From an uncultured Christensenella sp. (GTDB taxonomy: Bacteria > Bacillota > Clostridia > Christensenellales > Borkfalkiaceae): a stretch of 64,000 nucleotides of DNA. The position numbers were made by a program, and so were the translations under genes. Below the pieces are notes generated by a model. It did not search any database. It saw only the letters and a list, made by a program, of their open reading frames with translations, and was not told where the DNA came from. Of the stretch, positions 42,575 to 50,968 are shown in pieces (position 1 is the stretch's first letter; every line of letters begins with the position of its first letter). The stretch covers positions 364,952 through 428,951 of the forward strand of contig CAJTLT010000001.1 of assembly GCA_910577375.1 (NCBI GenBank), read 5' to 3'.

Positions 42575-43483
42575 TTATACCTCGCTCAAATCCTTACCGG
42601 TAACTTTCAAAAAAACGTTATCCATATTGCCTTTAAGCACTTCAAAATCTTCAAATATTTCCGGACTTTTCTTAAATATATCGGCAACCTGCGCCGTATT
42701 TTTCAGTTCTACTTCCAAATAATCCCTTTGGCATTTAACATGTAAATTGAAAGCCGCAACCGCCTTTTCCGCTTGTTCCAAACGGTTATAAAATCTTATG
42801 TAATCGCTTGCATATTGATTTTTAAGTTCGTGAGGAGTTCCTTCGGCGGCTTTTTTTCCGCCGTCCAATATCACTACATAATCAGCCGTTGCAGCTTCTT
42901 CCATATAATGCGTTGTCAGAAAAACCGTCAATCCTCTTTCTTTTCTCAGCTTTTCCACTACGTTCCAAACGGTTATCCTTGTTTTAGGGTCAAGTCCAGT
43001 CGTCGGTTCGTCCAATATCAAAAGTTTTGGATTATGGAAAAGTGCGCGCGCAATATCTATGCGCCTTTTCTGACCGCCCGAAAGCTTGCTTATCGGGCGT
43101 TTTAATATATCTTTTAAATCCAGAAGCCCGCACATTTCGTCAAGACGGCTTTTAAAATCCGCACCGAAAATCCCATACAAATTAGCGCGCGATTTAAGAT
43201 TATCGTAAACCGACAATTTTTTGTCAAGAACGGAGTTCTGAAAAACTATTCCCAACTCGTTTTTGATTTTATTCGTATCTTTGTCAAGGTCATGCCCGCA
43301 TACCATTACCTTACCGCCGTCTTTTTGTAAAACTCCGCTAATGATGTTAATAGTAGTGGATTTTCCCGCGCCGTTCATGCCTAAAAAAGCAAACAACTCT
43401 CCCTCTTTTACTTTAAAAGAAACACCGTCCACCGCTTTTACGTCTTTAAAAGACTTTTGCAGATTTTCGATTTCTATAATCAT
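42575..43483 (-). CDS. ABC-2 transporter ATP-binding protein (DrrA-like)
   Basis: 302 aa. Walker A GMNGAGKSTT, signature LSGGQKRRIDIARAL, Walker B LLILDEPTTGLD and the H-loop TTHYMEEA are all intact. A C-terminal extension (about 225-302) is usual for the DrrA/CcmA type. It overlaps the end of the TetR gene by 4 bp (ATGA). It energises the permease downstream. Confidence 0.92.
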   Translation of the reverse strand: MIIEIENLQKSFKDVKAVDGVSFKVKEGELFAFLGMNGAGKSTTINIISGVLQKDGGKVMVCGHDLDKDTNKIKNELGIVFQNSVLDKKLSVYDNLKSRANLYGIFGADFKSRLDEMCGLLDLKDILKRPISKLSGGQKRRIDIARALFHNPKLLILDEPTTGLDPKTRITVWNVVEKLRKERGLTVFLTTHYMEEAATADYVVILDGGKKAAEGTPHELKNQYASDYIRFYNRLEQAEKAVAAFNLHVKCQRDYLEVELKNTAQVADIFKKSPEIFEDFEVLKGNMDNVFLKVTGKDLSEV

Positions 43484-44043
43484 TTATTTTCTCCTTTTAT
43501 ATTCTTTAAAAAACCGTTGTAAGCGTCCGTCACCAAACCGCTCACCGTTTCAAAATCCCAGTCTATATATTCGGTAGCCAACATACTGGCAATACCGTGA
43601 ACAAAAATCCACATTTGCAAATGAAGTTTGCTCGCGTCGTCCTTATAAAGTCCGTAATTTTTAACAATCATAAAAACAGACTGTTCAAAGCTTTCTTTAT
43701 CGCGCCCGCTTTCATACATTCCGTCATTCATTAAAAGGTACTTAAACAGTTGCTTTTCTTCTTTTGCGAATCTGATATATCCCATACCCACTGCTTTATA
43801 CTCTGGATATTTACCGTTTTTTATCTCTCTTTCAATATATGCGTTAAAAATATCAAGCACCGCATTTGCAACTTCTTTTTGCAATTCTTGTGTTCCGCTG
43901 AAAGATAAATAAATCGGCTGGGTAGAGCATTTGCACGCTTGAGCAAGCGTGCGCACGTTCAGAGCGGCTATGCCGCTCTGTCTTACTATATTCACAGCCG
44001 CTTCTAAAATTTGTTTTTTTGTAATAATTTTTTTTGCCGGCAT
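43480..44043 (-). CDS. TetR family transcriptional regulator
   Basis: 187 aa. The N-terminal helix-turn-helix (about 9-55) contains GIAALNVRTLAQACKCSTQPIYLSF. The C-terminal half is a helical ligand and dimer domain. GGGGTG precedes the ATG. Two contiguous palindromes overlap its own promoter, so it likely represses itself and the ABC-2 genes downstream until a ligand binds. Confidence 0.88.
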   Translation of the reverse strand: MPAKKIITKKQILEAAVNIVRQSGIAALNVRTLAQACKCSTQPIYLSFSGTQELQKEVANAVLDIFNAYIEREIKNGKYPEYKAVGMGYIRFAKEEKQLFKYLLMNDGMYESGRDKESFEQSVFMIVKNYGLYKDDASKLHLQMWIFVHGIASMLATEYIDWDFETVSGLVTDAYNGFLKNIKGENK

Positions 44044-44056
44044 TTACACCCCATTA

Positions 44057-44088
44057 AATAACATTGGTTATTAATAACACTTGTTATT
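44057..44088. promoter_or_regulatory. tandem TetR operator (two 16-bp palindromes)
   Basis: AATAAC-N4-GTTATT occurs twice back to back (44057-44072, 44073-44088), covering the region from the -10 to the leader. The half-sites are perfect in both copies. Confidence 0.72.
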
Positions 44089-44114
44089 TTATCATTAGCT
44101 GTTTATTATGTCAA
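44086..44114 (-). promoter_or_regulatory. sigma-A promoter of the TetR-ABC operon
   Basis: TTGACA (44109-44114), 17-bp spacer, TAAAAT (44086-44091). The -10 overlaps the operator. Confidence 0.8.
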
Positions 44115-44123
44115 GGTTTTTAA

Positions 44124-44160
44124 CAAAAAAACCGCAGTAACGAATTTACGCTGCTGCGGT
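44124..44160 (-). terminator. intrinsic terminator after rnpB
   Basis: A 7-bp stem ACCGCAG/CTGCGGT (44131-44137 with 44154-44160), then TTTTTTT on the minus strand. Confidence 0.75.
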
Positions 44161-44164
44161 CATA

Positions 44165-44520
44165 ACAATCTGAGATTAATCTGTAAGCCGAGTTCTGTCG
44201 TGCACGGTCATCTATCTAATCTTGCAGTCGCCTGCAAGCTCAAGCGATATTCACGGTTATCGGCAGACGGGCAGCCTTTGCATTTAAGCAACCGATAACC
44301 CAATCTTGCATCGGGTGGGGTTTAATTGGCTCCCTCTGTTGCCAAAGAGACGGTGAGCTCTTACCTCGCCATTCCAACCTTACGGTAAAACCGCGGTATA
44401 TTTCTGTTCACTTTCCTTGAAGTCGCCTCCACCTGCCGTTGACAGGCACCCTTGCCCTGCGATGCTCGGACTTTCCTCACGCTATTTTCATAGCCCGCGA
44501 CCGTATAATTAACTCAAATT
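44165..44520 (-). ncRNA. rnpB: RNase P RNA, bacterial type A
   Basis: On the minus strand the hallmark GAGGAAAGTCCGAGC lies near the 5' end, and CGACAGAACTCGGCTTACAG near the 3' end, as in all bacterial RNase P RNAs. A P1 helix is suggested between about 44508-44518 and 44171-44181. The RNA is the catalytic part that matures tRNA 5' ends. The ends are approximate. Confidence 0.94.
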
Positions 44521-44526
44521 ACTGAT

Positions 44527-44556
44527 ATTTTATCATTTTCATAATAATACGGGCAA
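44527..44556 (-). promoter_or_regulatory. promoter of rnpB
   Basis: TAAAAT (44527-44532) with a weak TTGCCC (44551-44556) at 18-bp spacing. The position fits the RNA 5' end. Confidence 0.45.
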
Positions 44557-44574
44557 CTATTTTAGAACTAAAAG

Positions 44575-44603
44575 TTGATTTTTTCCGTAAATTATTTTAA
44601 AAT
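44575..44603 (+). promoter_or_regulatory. sigma-A promoter of pyk
   Basis: TTGATT (44575-44580), 17-bp spacer, TAAAAT (44598-44603). Confidence 0.7.
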
Positions 44604-44634
44604 AGCATAGTTAGATAAAATTGAGGTTTATAAA

Positions 44635-46074
44635 ATGAAAAAGACTAAAATTATTTGTACTCTCGGACCCGCAAGCGACAACGAAAAAGTTTTATCCGAA
44701 TTAATAGATGCGGGAATGAATGTTGCAAGGCTTAATTTTTCACACGGCACGCACGAAGACCACGCGGCAAAAATCGCAATGATTAAAAATTTAAGAAACA
44801 AAAAGAAAGTGCCTCTCCCTATAATGCTCGATACAAAAGGTCCTGAATTCCGAATCAAAACCTTTAAAGACGGCAAAATCAAACTTAAAGACGGCGATAC
44901 GTTTACTTTTACCACAGAAGATATTATCGGTGACAAAACACGCGTTTCCGTTTCTTTTAAAGGCATTTGCGAACAAATGAACGCCGGCGACAGAATCCTT
45001 TTAAATAACGGCTTAATGATTTTCGAAGTCGTAAAAGTCGAAACGCCCAACGTGATTTGCAAAACGCTTGTCGGCGGCGAACTTTCAAACAGAAAATCCA
45101 TGTTTTTCCCCGATAAAGAACTTAATATGGTCTACCTTTCGGAGCAAGACAAAGCAGATTTGAAATTCGGCGTGGAACAAGGCGTTGATTTTATAGCCGC
45201 GTCTTTCGTATCAAAAGCTCAGGACGTTGTAGATATAAGAAACTGGCTCAGAGAATGCGGCTCGCCCGACGGAGAAATCGAAATAATCGCAAAAATAGAA
45301 AGTCGGGCAGGCGTAAATAATCTGTCGGAAATTTTAAAAGTTTGCGACGGCGTAATGGTTGCACGCGGAGATTTGGGTGTGGAAGTTCCTTTTGAAGAAT
45401 TACCCAGTATCCAGAAATCCATTATCAAAGCCTGCCGAATTGTTGGCAAGCGCAGTATTACCGCCACCGAAATGCTTGAATCGATGGTTAAACAGCCCCG
45501 TCCTACCCGCGCGGAAATTTCCGACGTCGCAAATGCTGTTTACGACGGCTCTTCGGCAATTATGCTTTCTGGCGAAACCGCGGCGGGTGCTTACCCTGTT
45601 GAAGCAGTAAAAGCAATGGCAAAAATCGCAAGACAAGCCGAAGCCAACACCTCATATATTGCGCATATCAAAGAAAGCGATTACAAAATTACAAGACTTT
45701 CGGAAGCGCTCGCCCATTCGGCTTGCACGCTTGCTCAGGACATAGGCGCGAAAGTAATTGTGGTTTGTACCAGAACAGGCGGCACGGCGCGCACAGTTTC
45801 ACGTTTCCGTCCTATGATTGATATTATCGGCATGACAACCGATGAACGCGCTTACAGAAAACTTGCATTAAGCTGGGGCGTAATCCCTGTAATGAGTGAA
45901 GAATTTTATTCTGTTGACGTTCTTTTCCACTATGCAAAACGCGCGGCGATAAGAACGGGACTTGTTCAAAACGGAGATACCATAGTTCTTACAGGCGGAA
46001 CGCCTAACGGTAAAAGCGGAAATTCAAATCTTATCAACGTTGAAACCATTACCGAAACCAACGTATCTATCTAA
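44635..46074 (+). CDS. pyk: pyruvate kinase
   Basis: 479 aa. The N-terminal KIICTLGPASDN, MLDTKGPEFR, the active-site MVARGDLGVEVPFEELP and SVTATEMLESM-like RSITATEMLES segment are all present. It makes pyruvate and ATP from phosphoenolpyruvate and ADP. The length is normal for the short form; the extra C-terminal PEP-utiliser domain of some Bacilli is absent. GAGG precedes the ATG. It is a single-gene unit. Confidence 0.96.
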   Translation: MKKTKIICTLGPASDNEKVLSELIDAGMNVARLNFSHGTHEDHAAKIAMIKNLRNKKKVPLPIMLDTKGPEFRIKTFKDGKIKLKDGDTFTFTTEDIIGDKTRVSVSFKGICEQMNAGDRILLNNGLMIFEVVKVETPNVICKTLVGGELSNRKSMFFPDKELNMVYLSEQDKADLKFGVEQGVDFIAASFVSKAQDVVDIRNWLRECGSPDGEIEIIAKIESRAGVNNLSEILKVCDGVMVARGDLGVEVPFEELPSIQKSIIKACRIVGKRSITATEMLESMVKQPRPTRAEISDVANAVYDGSSAIMLSGETAAGAYPVEAVKAMAKIARQAEANTSYIAHIKESDYKITRLSEALAHSACTLAQDIGAKVIVVCTRTGGTARTVSRFRPMIDIIGMTTDERAYRKLALSWGVIPVMSEEFYSVDVLFHYAKRAAIRTGLVQNGDTIVLTGGTPNGKSGNSNLINVETITETNVSI

Positions 46075-46084
46075 AATCAAAACA

Positions 46085-46116
46085 AAAAAGCCTTTCGCAA
46101 TTGCGAAAGGCTTTTT
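46085..46116. terminator. bidirectional intrinsic terminator (pyk / opp cluster)
   Basis: A perfect 32-base palindrome with GC core GCCTTTCGC, flanked by A- and T-runs. It ends pyk and the minus-strand opp unit. Confidence 0.9.
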
Positions 46117-46119
46117 ATT

Positions 46120-46371
46120 TTATTTGAGCCAAAAATACGCGCCGAGGAACACTAAACCGAAAACAAGTATCGCGCCCAAAATATATGGTCCGATTGCCAA
46201 TATCATTCCTTTGACCATCGCCCAATACTCTTTTCTGCTTACATTAAGTTTTTCTTTACGGCGTTTACCATCTTTTTTTAAAACCGGGTCGTACCATCTG
46301 AAACCTTCAACATTCATATCCGCAAAGGTCGTCGTGGTATCAAGGTCGTCGTCACGCCTTTTCTTCGACAT
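46120..46371 (-). CDS. small single-helix membrane protein at the end of the opp operon
   Basis: 83 aa. A charged N-terminal half (RRDDD, KKDGKRRKEK) is followed by one membrane helix (about 57-80). AAGGAAAC precedes the ATG, and it overlaps the end of oppF by 20 bp. No family is recognised. Its position suggests a role with the Opp transporter, but that is only context. Confidence 0.6.
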   Translation of the reverse strand: MSKKRRDDDLDTTTTFADMNVEGFRWYDPVLKKDGKRRKEKLNVSRKEYWAMVKGMILAIGPYILGAILVFGLVFLGAYFWLK

Positions 46372-47533
46372 CTGTTTCCTTTTCCTGTCCGTCTGCTTGT
46401 TTATCGGACTTTTTATTTTTTATAACTTTCATATACCCCTTTGCAAGAGCCGTTATTCTTTCAAGCTCTTTCAGTTTCTCAAGCTCTTTCACACATTCGG
46501 CGTTTTCTTCGGGAGTATTATAAAGGTGGCAAGCACAATAATGCCCGTTTTCAACCTCTTTGTAAGCCGGCGGAACCATTGTGCAAATATCCATACAATG
46601 TTCACAACGCGTATGGAATTTACAGCCCTTTGGCGGATTTACCGGCGAAGGAATATCGCCCTTAAGCAATATTCTGTTCATCTTCACGTGCGGATTAGGA
46701 ACAGGAACAGCTGAGAACAATGCTTTTGTATATGGATGCAAAGTATTTTCGAAAATGTTTTCCTTTGAACCGTATTCAACCATAGTTCCGAGATACATAA
46801 CGCCTACGTAATCCGAAATATGTTTTACAACCGACAAATCGTGAGATATAAAAATATACGTTAAGTTAAGCGATTTCTGCAACTCTTTAAGCATATTAAT
46901 AATCTGTGCCTGAATCGAAACGTCAAGCGCAGATACGGGCTCGTCGCAAACTACAAGCTCGGGTTTGAGAGCAAGTGCGCGCGCAATACATATTCTTTGA
47001 CGCTGACCGCCGGAAAATTCATGAGGATATCTTTCAAAATAATGCGGCTGCAATCCGCACATTTTCATTACGCTTAAAATATAATCCTGATATTCCTCTT
47101 TTGGAACTATACCGTGTTCGCGCACAGCTTCTCCGATAATCTCACCCACGGTCAGACGCGGAGAAAGACTTGCGTAAGGGTCTTGGAATATCATTTGCAT
47201 ATTGGGGCGGAGTTTGTTGAATTCGCTGTTCTTTATCTTAGAAACTTCTTTCCCTCTGAACCAAATTTCACCGCCAGTTACCTCGTAAAGGCGCAATATG
47301 GTTCTGCCCATTGTGGTTTTTCCGCAACCGCTTTCCCCTACGATTCCAAGAGTTTTACCCTTTTCCAAAGAAAAAGAAACGCCGTCGACCGCATGCAGAA
47401 ATTTAGTCGGTTTACCAAAAAGATTCGTATCTACGGTAAAATACTGCTTTAAATCTTTTACTTCGAGAAGAGGTCCGTCGTACTGCTCTACTTCGTCAGT
47501 TTTCACTTGAGCGTTTTGCACGTTTTCCGACAT
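46352..47533 (-). CDS. oppF: oligopeptide ABC transporter ATPase OppF
   Basis: 393 aa. Walker A GESGCGKTT, signature FSGGQRQRICIARAL, Walker B LVVCDEPVSALD. The C-terminal oligopeptide/dipeptide domain has the Cys cluster CKFHTRCEHCMDIC, which in this family can bind an Fe-S cluster. It powers peptide import with OppD. It overlaps oppD by 38 bp. The C-terminal Lys/Glu-rich tail (about 350-393) is longer than usual. Confidence 0.93.
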   Translation of the reverse strand: MSENVQNAQVKTDEVEQYDGPLLEVKDLKQYFTVDTNLFGKPTKFLHAVDGVSFSLEKGKTLGIVGESGCGKTTMGRTILRLYEVTGGEIWFRGKEVSKIKNSEFNKLRPNMQMIFQDPYASLSPRLTVGEIIGEAVREHGIVPKEEYQDYILSVMKMCGLQPHYFERYPHEFSGGQRQRICIARALALKPELVVCDEPVSALDVSIQAQIINMLKELQKSLNLTYIFISHDLSVVKHISDYVGVMYLGTMVEYGSKENIFENTLHPYTKALFSAVPVPNPHVKMNRILLKGDIPSPVNPPKGCKFHTRCEHCMDICTMVPPAYKEVENGHYCACHLYNTPEENAECVKELEKLKELERITALAKGYMKVIKNKKSDKQADGQEKETDVEEKA

Positions 47534-48848
47534 TTGAAACCTCCTTCCCGTCTTTTTTATTCTGAGTATCGTGATACAAATAACAAGAAACGCTGTGCGT
47601 ATCGGTTACTTTAACCAACTGCGGATAATCGCCCGCGCACTTTTCTATACATTTGTCGCATCTGTCGCGGAAATAACAATAATTGGGCATATCCACGGGG
47701 TTTGGTACAAATCCGGGAATACAATATAACGAATCCACGTTTCCGTCAACAGTCGGTTTGCTTTTTTGCAATCCAATCGTATAAGGATGCATAGGTCTGT
47801 CGAAAATATCTTCCGCAGTACCCATTTCGATTATTTTTCCCGCATACATAACGACGACAAAATCAGCCATTTCAGCAACAACGCCCAAATCATGCGTGAT
47901 AAGCATAATACTGCCGTTGATTTTCTGCTTTATGTTGCGCAAAAGGTCTAAAATCTGTGCCTGAATTGTAACGTCAAGAGCGGTTGTAGGCTCGTCCGCA
48001 ATAATAAGACGCGGATTGCACAAAAGAGCCATTGCAATCATAACCCTTTGGCGCATACCGCCGGACAATTCGTGCGGATATTTTTTATAAATGCTTTCGG
48101 GGTCTGCCATTCCTACAAGGTTAAGCATCTCCAAACTTCTTTCTTTTGCTTTTTGTTTGGAAATTCCCTCTATATGCAAAAGCGCAACCTCGTCAAGCTG
48201 ATTGCCGATAGTGAATACGGGATTAAGCGAAGTCATAGGCTCTTGGAAAATCATTGCAATTTCCCTTCCTCTGATACTGCGCATTGCTTCCGTGGGCATT
48301 TTGGCTATATCAACAACCTTTTCAGAGCGCTTATACATATTGCCGCCAAGGCTGTCTTTTTTTATTACGGGCTTGCCTTTCTTATCCAAAACGGGGCTTT
48401 CTTCACCGTTTTCGTCCGTTTCCGTTTCGAATATAGGAATTTTTCTGCCCTTTTCGTCACGGTCGAACGTATTGGATTTAAACCTGATTGAACCGCTTAC
48501 AATCTGCCCGCTCGGTCCTTGAACCAGCTGCATTGTAGAAAGCGAAGTAACTGATTTCCCGCAGCCGCTTTCTCCTACCACGCCAACAGTAGCCCCTTCC
48601 GGAATTGAAAAGGTTACGCCGTCAACGGCTTTAACAACGCCCGCGTCGGTAAAGAAATAAGTATGCAAATCGTCAAATTCGATAATATTTCCCGAATCGT
48701 TCATTTCGGTGACGAATTCTTCTTCTTTTATCTTTCTTTTCTTCTGCTTTTCATAATAGCGCGTAGCTTTCGCGTTTTCCTTTGCAATGCGGCGGCTTTC
48801 CGCGCCCGAAATATAATGTGATTTTTTCTCTTTTTTAATTTCGGACAT
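47496..48848 (-). CDS. oppD: oligopeptide ABC transporter ATPase OppD (with insertion)
   Basis: 450 aa, about 100 more than usual. A basic N-terminal extension (1-50) and an insertion of about 55 charged residues (roughly 124-178, between Walker A and the Q-loop) account for the difference. Walker A GESGCGKS, signature LSGGMRQRVMIAMAL, Walker B LIIADEPTTALD are intact. The C-terminal Cys cluster (CYFRDRCDKCIEKC) is present. It partners OppF. Confidence 0.92.
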   Translation of the reverse strand: MSEIKKEKKSHYISGAESRRIAKENAKATRYYEKQKKRKIKEEEFVTEMNDSGNIIEFDDLHTYFFTDAGVVKAVDGVTFSIPEGATVGVVGESGCGKSVTSLSTMQLVQGPSGQIVSGSIRFKSNTFDRDEKGRKIPIFETETDENGEESPVLDKKGKPVIKKDSLGGNMYKRSEKVVDIAKMPTEAMRSIRGREIAMIFQEPMTSLNPVFTIGNQLDEVALLHIEGISKQKAKERSLEMLNLVGMADPESIYKKYPHELSGGMRQRVMIAMALLCNPRLIIADEPTTALDVTIQAQILDLLRNIKQKINGSIMLITHDLGVVAEMADFVVVMYAGKIIEMGTAEDIFDRPMHPYTIGLQKSKPTVDGNVDSLYCIPGFVPNPVDMPNYCYFRDRCDKCIEKCAGDYPQLVKVTDTHSVSCYLYHDTQNKKDGKEVSNVGKRAKRSSEN

Positions 48849-48850
48849 AG

Positions 48851-49930
48851 TTACCTCTTCATTTTAGGGTCAAACGCGTCTCTTAGACCGTCGCCTACAA
48901 AGTTAAACGCCAAAATCGCAAGCGTAATGCAAACGCCGGGCGGTACCCAGAAATTGGGGAAATTGTTAAGATACGTGGTATCCATAGCAGTGCTTATCAT
49001 TGCACCCCATGTTGCTGCTTCGGGAGGAGCGCCTATTCCCAGGAATCCCAACGTTGCCTCGGTAAGAATAATACTGCCGAGCCCAAGCGTCATTGAAACT
49101 ATAAGCTGGGGAATAACGTTCGGAATAAGATGTTTGAAAATCTTACGTTTGACCGATAATCCCGAACATTTTGCCGCAAGCATGAAATCCTGCTCACGTA
49201 AAGACAGTATTTGCCCGCGAACAAGCCTGGCAATACCTGCCCAGCCTATCAAAGTCAGAATACCCATCATATAATATAGTCGGATTACAGATACCATTCC
49301 CAGCTCCGCAAATATTGCGGAGAATATCAGCATCAACGGCAATTGCGGAATACAGTACAAAATATCCGTAATACGCATTATTACCGTATCTACTTTTCCT
49401 CCGAAATACCCAGCTAATCCGCCTAAAATCACGCCTATCAGCGTTTCCAGCAAGACTACAAGAAATCCCAATGTAAGCGAAACTCTTCCGCCGTACATAA
49501 GTCTTGTCAAAATATCATAACCGTTGTTATCGGTTCCGAGCCAATGCTGCGCCGAAAAATCCGCGCGGCTGTTTACGTCGTTCTTTTCAACGGTAATTTC
49601 AAAGCCGACAACAAGATTTCCCTGCTCGTCCAAATATCTTGTTTCTTCGTAGTTTATTATGACTTTACCCGAATAATCGACTTCAGTTTCTCCCCAAGGG
49701 GAAAACAAAGGTCCGACAAACGAAATCAAAAACAATAATATAATCGTTACAAGTCCGATAATCGACAGTTTCGAACGGAAAAATCTTTTTAAAATAGTTC
49801 TTGTAGGCGATAAAGTTTTTACTCTGTCGCTAAGATTTTCACCGTGAAGGTCGTCAAATTTAACGTCCGTCGGCGTTTCGTTAATTCCTTCCCCGTTTTC
49901 GGGAACGAGGTTATTTTTATTTTCTTCCAT
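48851..49930 (-). CDS. oppC: oligopeptide ABC transporter permease OppC
   Basis: 359 aa. A hydrophilic N-terminal tail, then a first helix (about 55-75), an extended loop of about 65 residues before HWLGTDNNGYDILTRLMYGGRVSL, and five more helices. The EAA loop reads AKCSGLSVKRKIFKHLIPN. It forms the channel with OppB. Confidence 0.93.
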   Translation of the reverse strand: MEENKNNLVPENGEGINETPTDVKFDDLHGENLSDRVKTLSPTRTILKRFFRSKLSIIGLVTIILLFLISFVGPLFSPWGETEVDYSGKVIINYEETRYLDEQGNLVVGFEITVEKNDVNSRADFSAQHWLGTDNNGYDILTRLMYGGRVSLTLGFLVVLLETLIGVILGGLAGYFGGKVDTVIMRITDILYCIPQLPLMLIFSAIFAELGMVSVIRLYYMMGILTLIGWAGIARLVRGQILSLREQDFMLAAKCSGLSVKRKIFKHLIPNVIPQLIVSMTLGLGSIILTEATLGFLGIGAPPEAATWGAMISTAMDTTYLNNFPNFWVPPGVCITLAILAFNFVGDGLRDAFDPKMKR

Positions 49931-49940
49931 AATCTCCTCC

Positions 49941-50942
49941 CTACTTTCCGAGTTTTACGCGGGGGTCAACAACCGCGTACAATATGTCAGTAAGCAATAT
50001 TCCTATTACCGTCAAAACGGCAATGAACATATCATAACCCATAATAAAAGGTATATCGCCCTGCCTTGTTAAATCGTATGCCAAATTACCTATGCCGGGA
50101 AGAGCAAATATCTGTTCCACTATCATAGAACCGCCGAAAAGTCCGGGCAAAACGCCGGCAAGCGTTGTAACAAGAGGAATAAGCGTATTTCTGAACACGT
50201 GCTTATATACAACTTTGTTTTCCGAAAGTCCTTTTGCGCGCGCCGTTCTTATGTAATCGGCGTTCAGTACTTCCAAAGTGTTTGTTCTGGTATAACGCAT
50301 CATCGAGCCGATTGAAAGAATAGTCAGAATAAAAATAGGCAAAACTAAATGCCATGCCGTATCTATAAACCATTCCCAAGGCGTGTTCGCCGGCGACATA
50401 TAACCTGAGTGAAGCCCCTGCGTATCGAACCAGCCGAGGTCTACCGCAAATATTTTTATTATTATACTTGCAAAGAAGAACGACGGAAATGAAATACCTA
50501 TCATCGTCAATACCGTTACAGTATAATCAAGTTTGCCGTACTGATTGCACGCGCACTTGATACCGAGAGGTATCGCAATAATAAGCTCCAAAACAAGCGC
50601 GATAAGAGACACCGCAAACGATACTCCCATATTTTCGAATATAAGCTCGCTTACGTTTCTTCCTTCTGCAACAAGGCTTACCCCGAGGTCTCCGGTGGCG
50701 AAAGCGGAAATCCACTTCCACCATCCGTATATAATACCCCAGAACGAGTTATCGCCGAGATTATATCTGTCAAGTATTGCTTGCAGCTCTGCCTCGTCGT
50801 ATGTGCTGCCCTGGTGCGTTGAATTATACTTGTTAACGATTACGTTAACGGGCATTATCCTTATAATCGTATAAAGGATTAACGATACGCCCACAAGTAT
50901 AAACAACGCAAGCAACAGTCTTTTTACTACATATTTGAACAT
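49941..50942 (-). CDS. oppB: oligopeptide ABC transporter permease OppB
   Basis: 333 aa, six helices. The N-terminal FKYVVKRLLLALFILVGVSL and the EAA loop RTARAKGLSENKVVYKHVFRN are typical. It starts 26 bases after the oppA stop and pairs with OppC. Confidence 0.94.
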   Translation of the reverse strand: MFKYVVKRLLLALFILVGVSLILYTIIRIMPVNVIVNKYNSTHQGSTYDEAELQAILDRYNLGDNSFWGIIYGWWKWISAFATGDLGVSLVAEGRNVSELIFENMGVSFAVSLIALVLELIIAIPLGIKCACNQYGKLDYTVTVLTMIGISFPSFFFASIIIKIFAVDLGWFDTQGLHSGYMSPANTPWEWFIDTAWHLVLPIFILTILSIGSMMRYTRTNTLEVLNADYIRTARAKGLSENKVVYKHVFRNTLIPLVTTLAGVLPGLFGGSMIVEQIFALPGIGNLAYDLTRQGDIPFIMGYDMFIAVLTVIGILLTDILYAVVDPRVKLGK

Positions 50943-50968
50943 TTTGTATAAGTTGCTCCGAAATTTTA

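Noticed and set aside
44165..44520. Any protein gene in this interval
   Set aside because: The interval is RNase P RNA; no frame of useful length is open.
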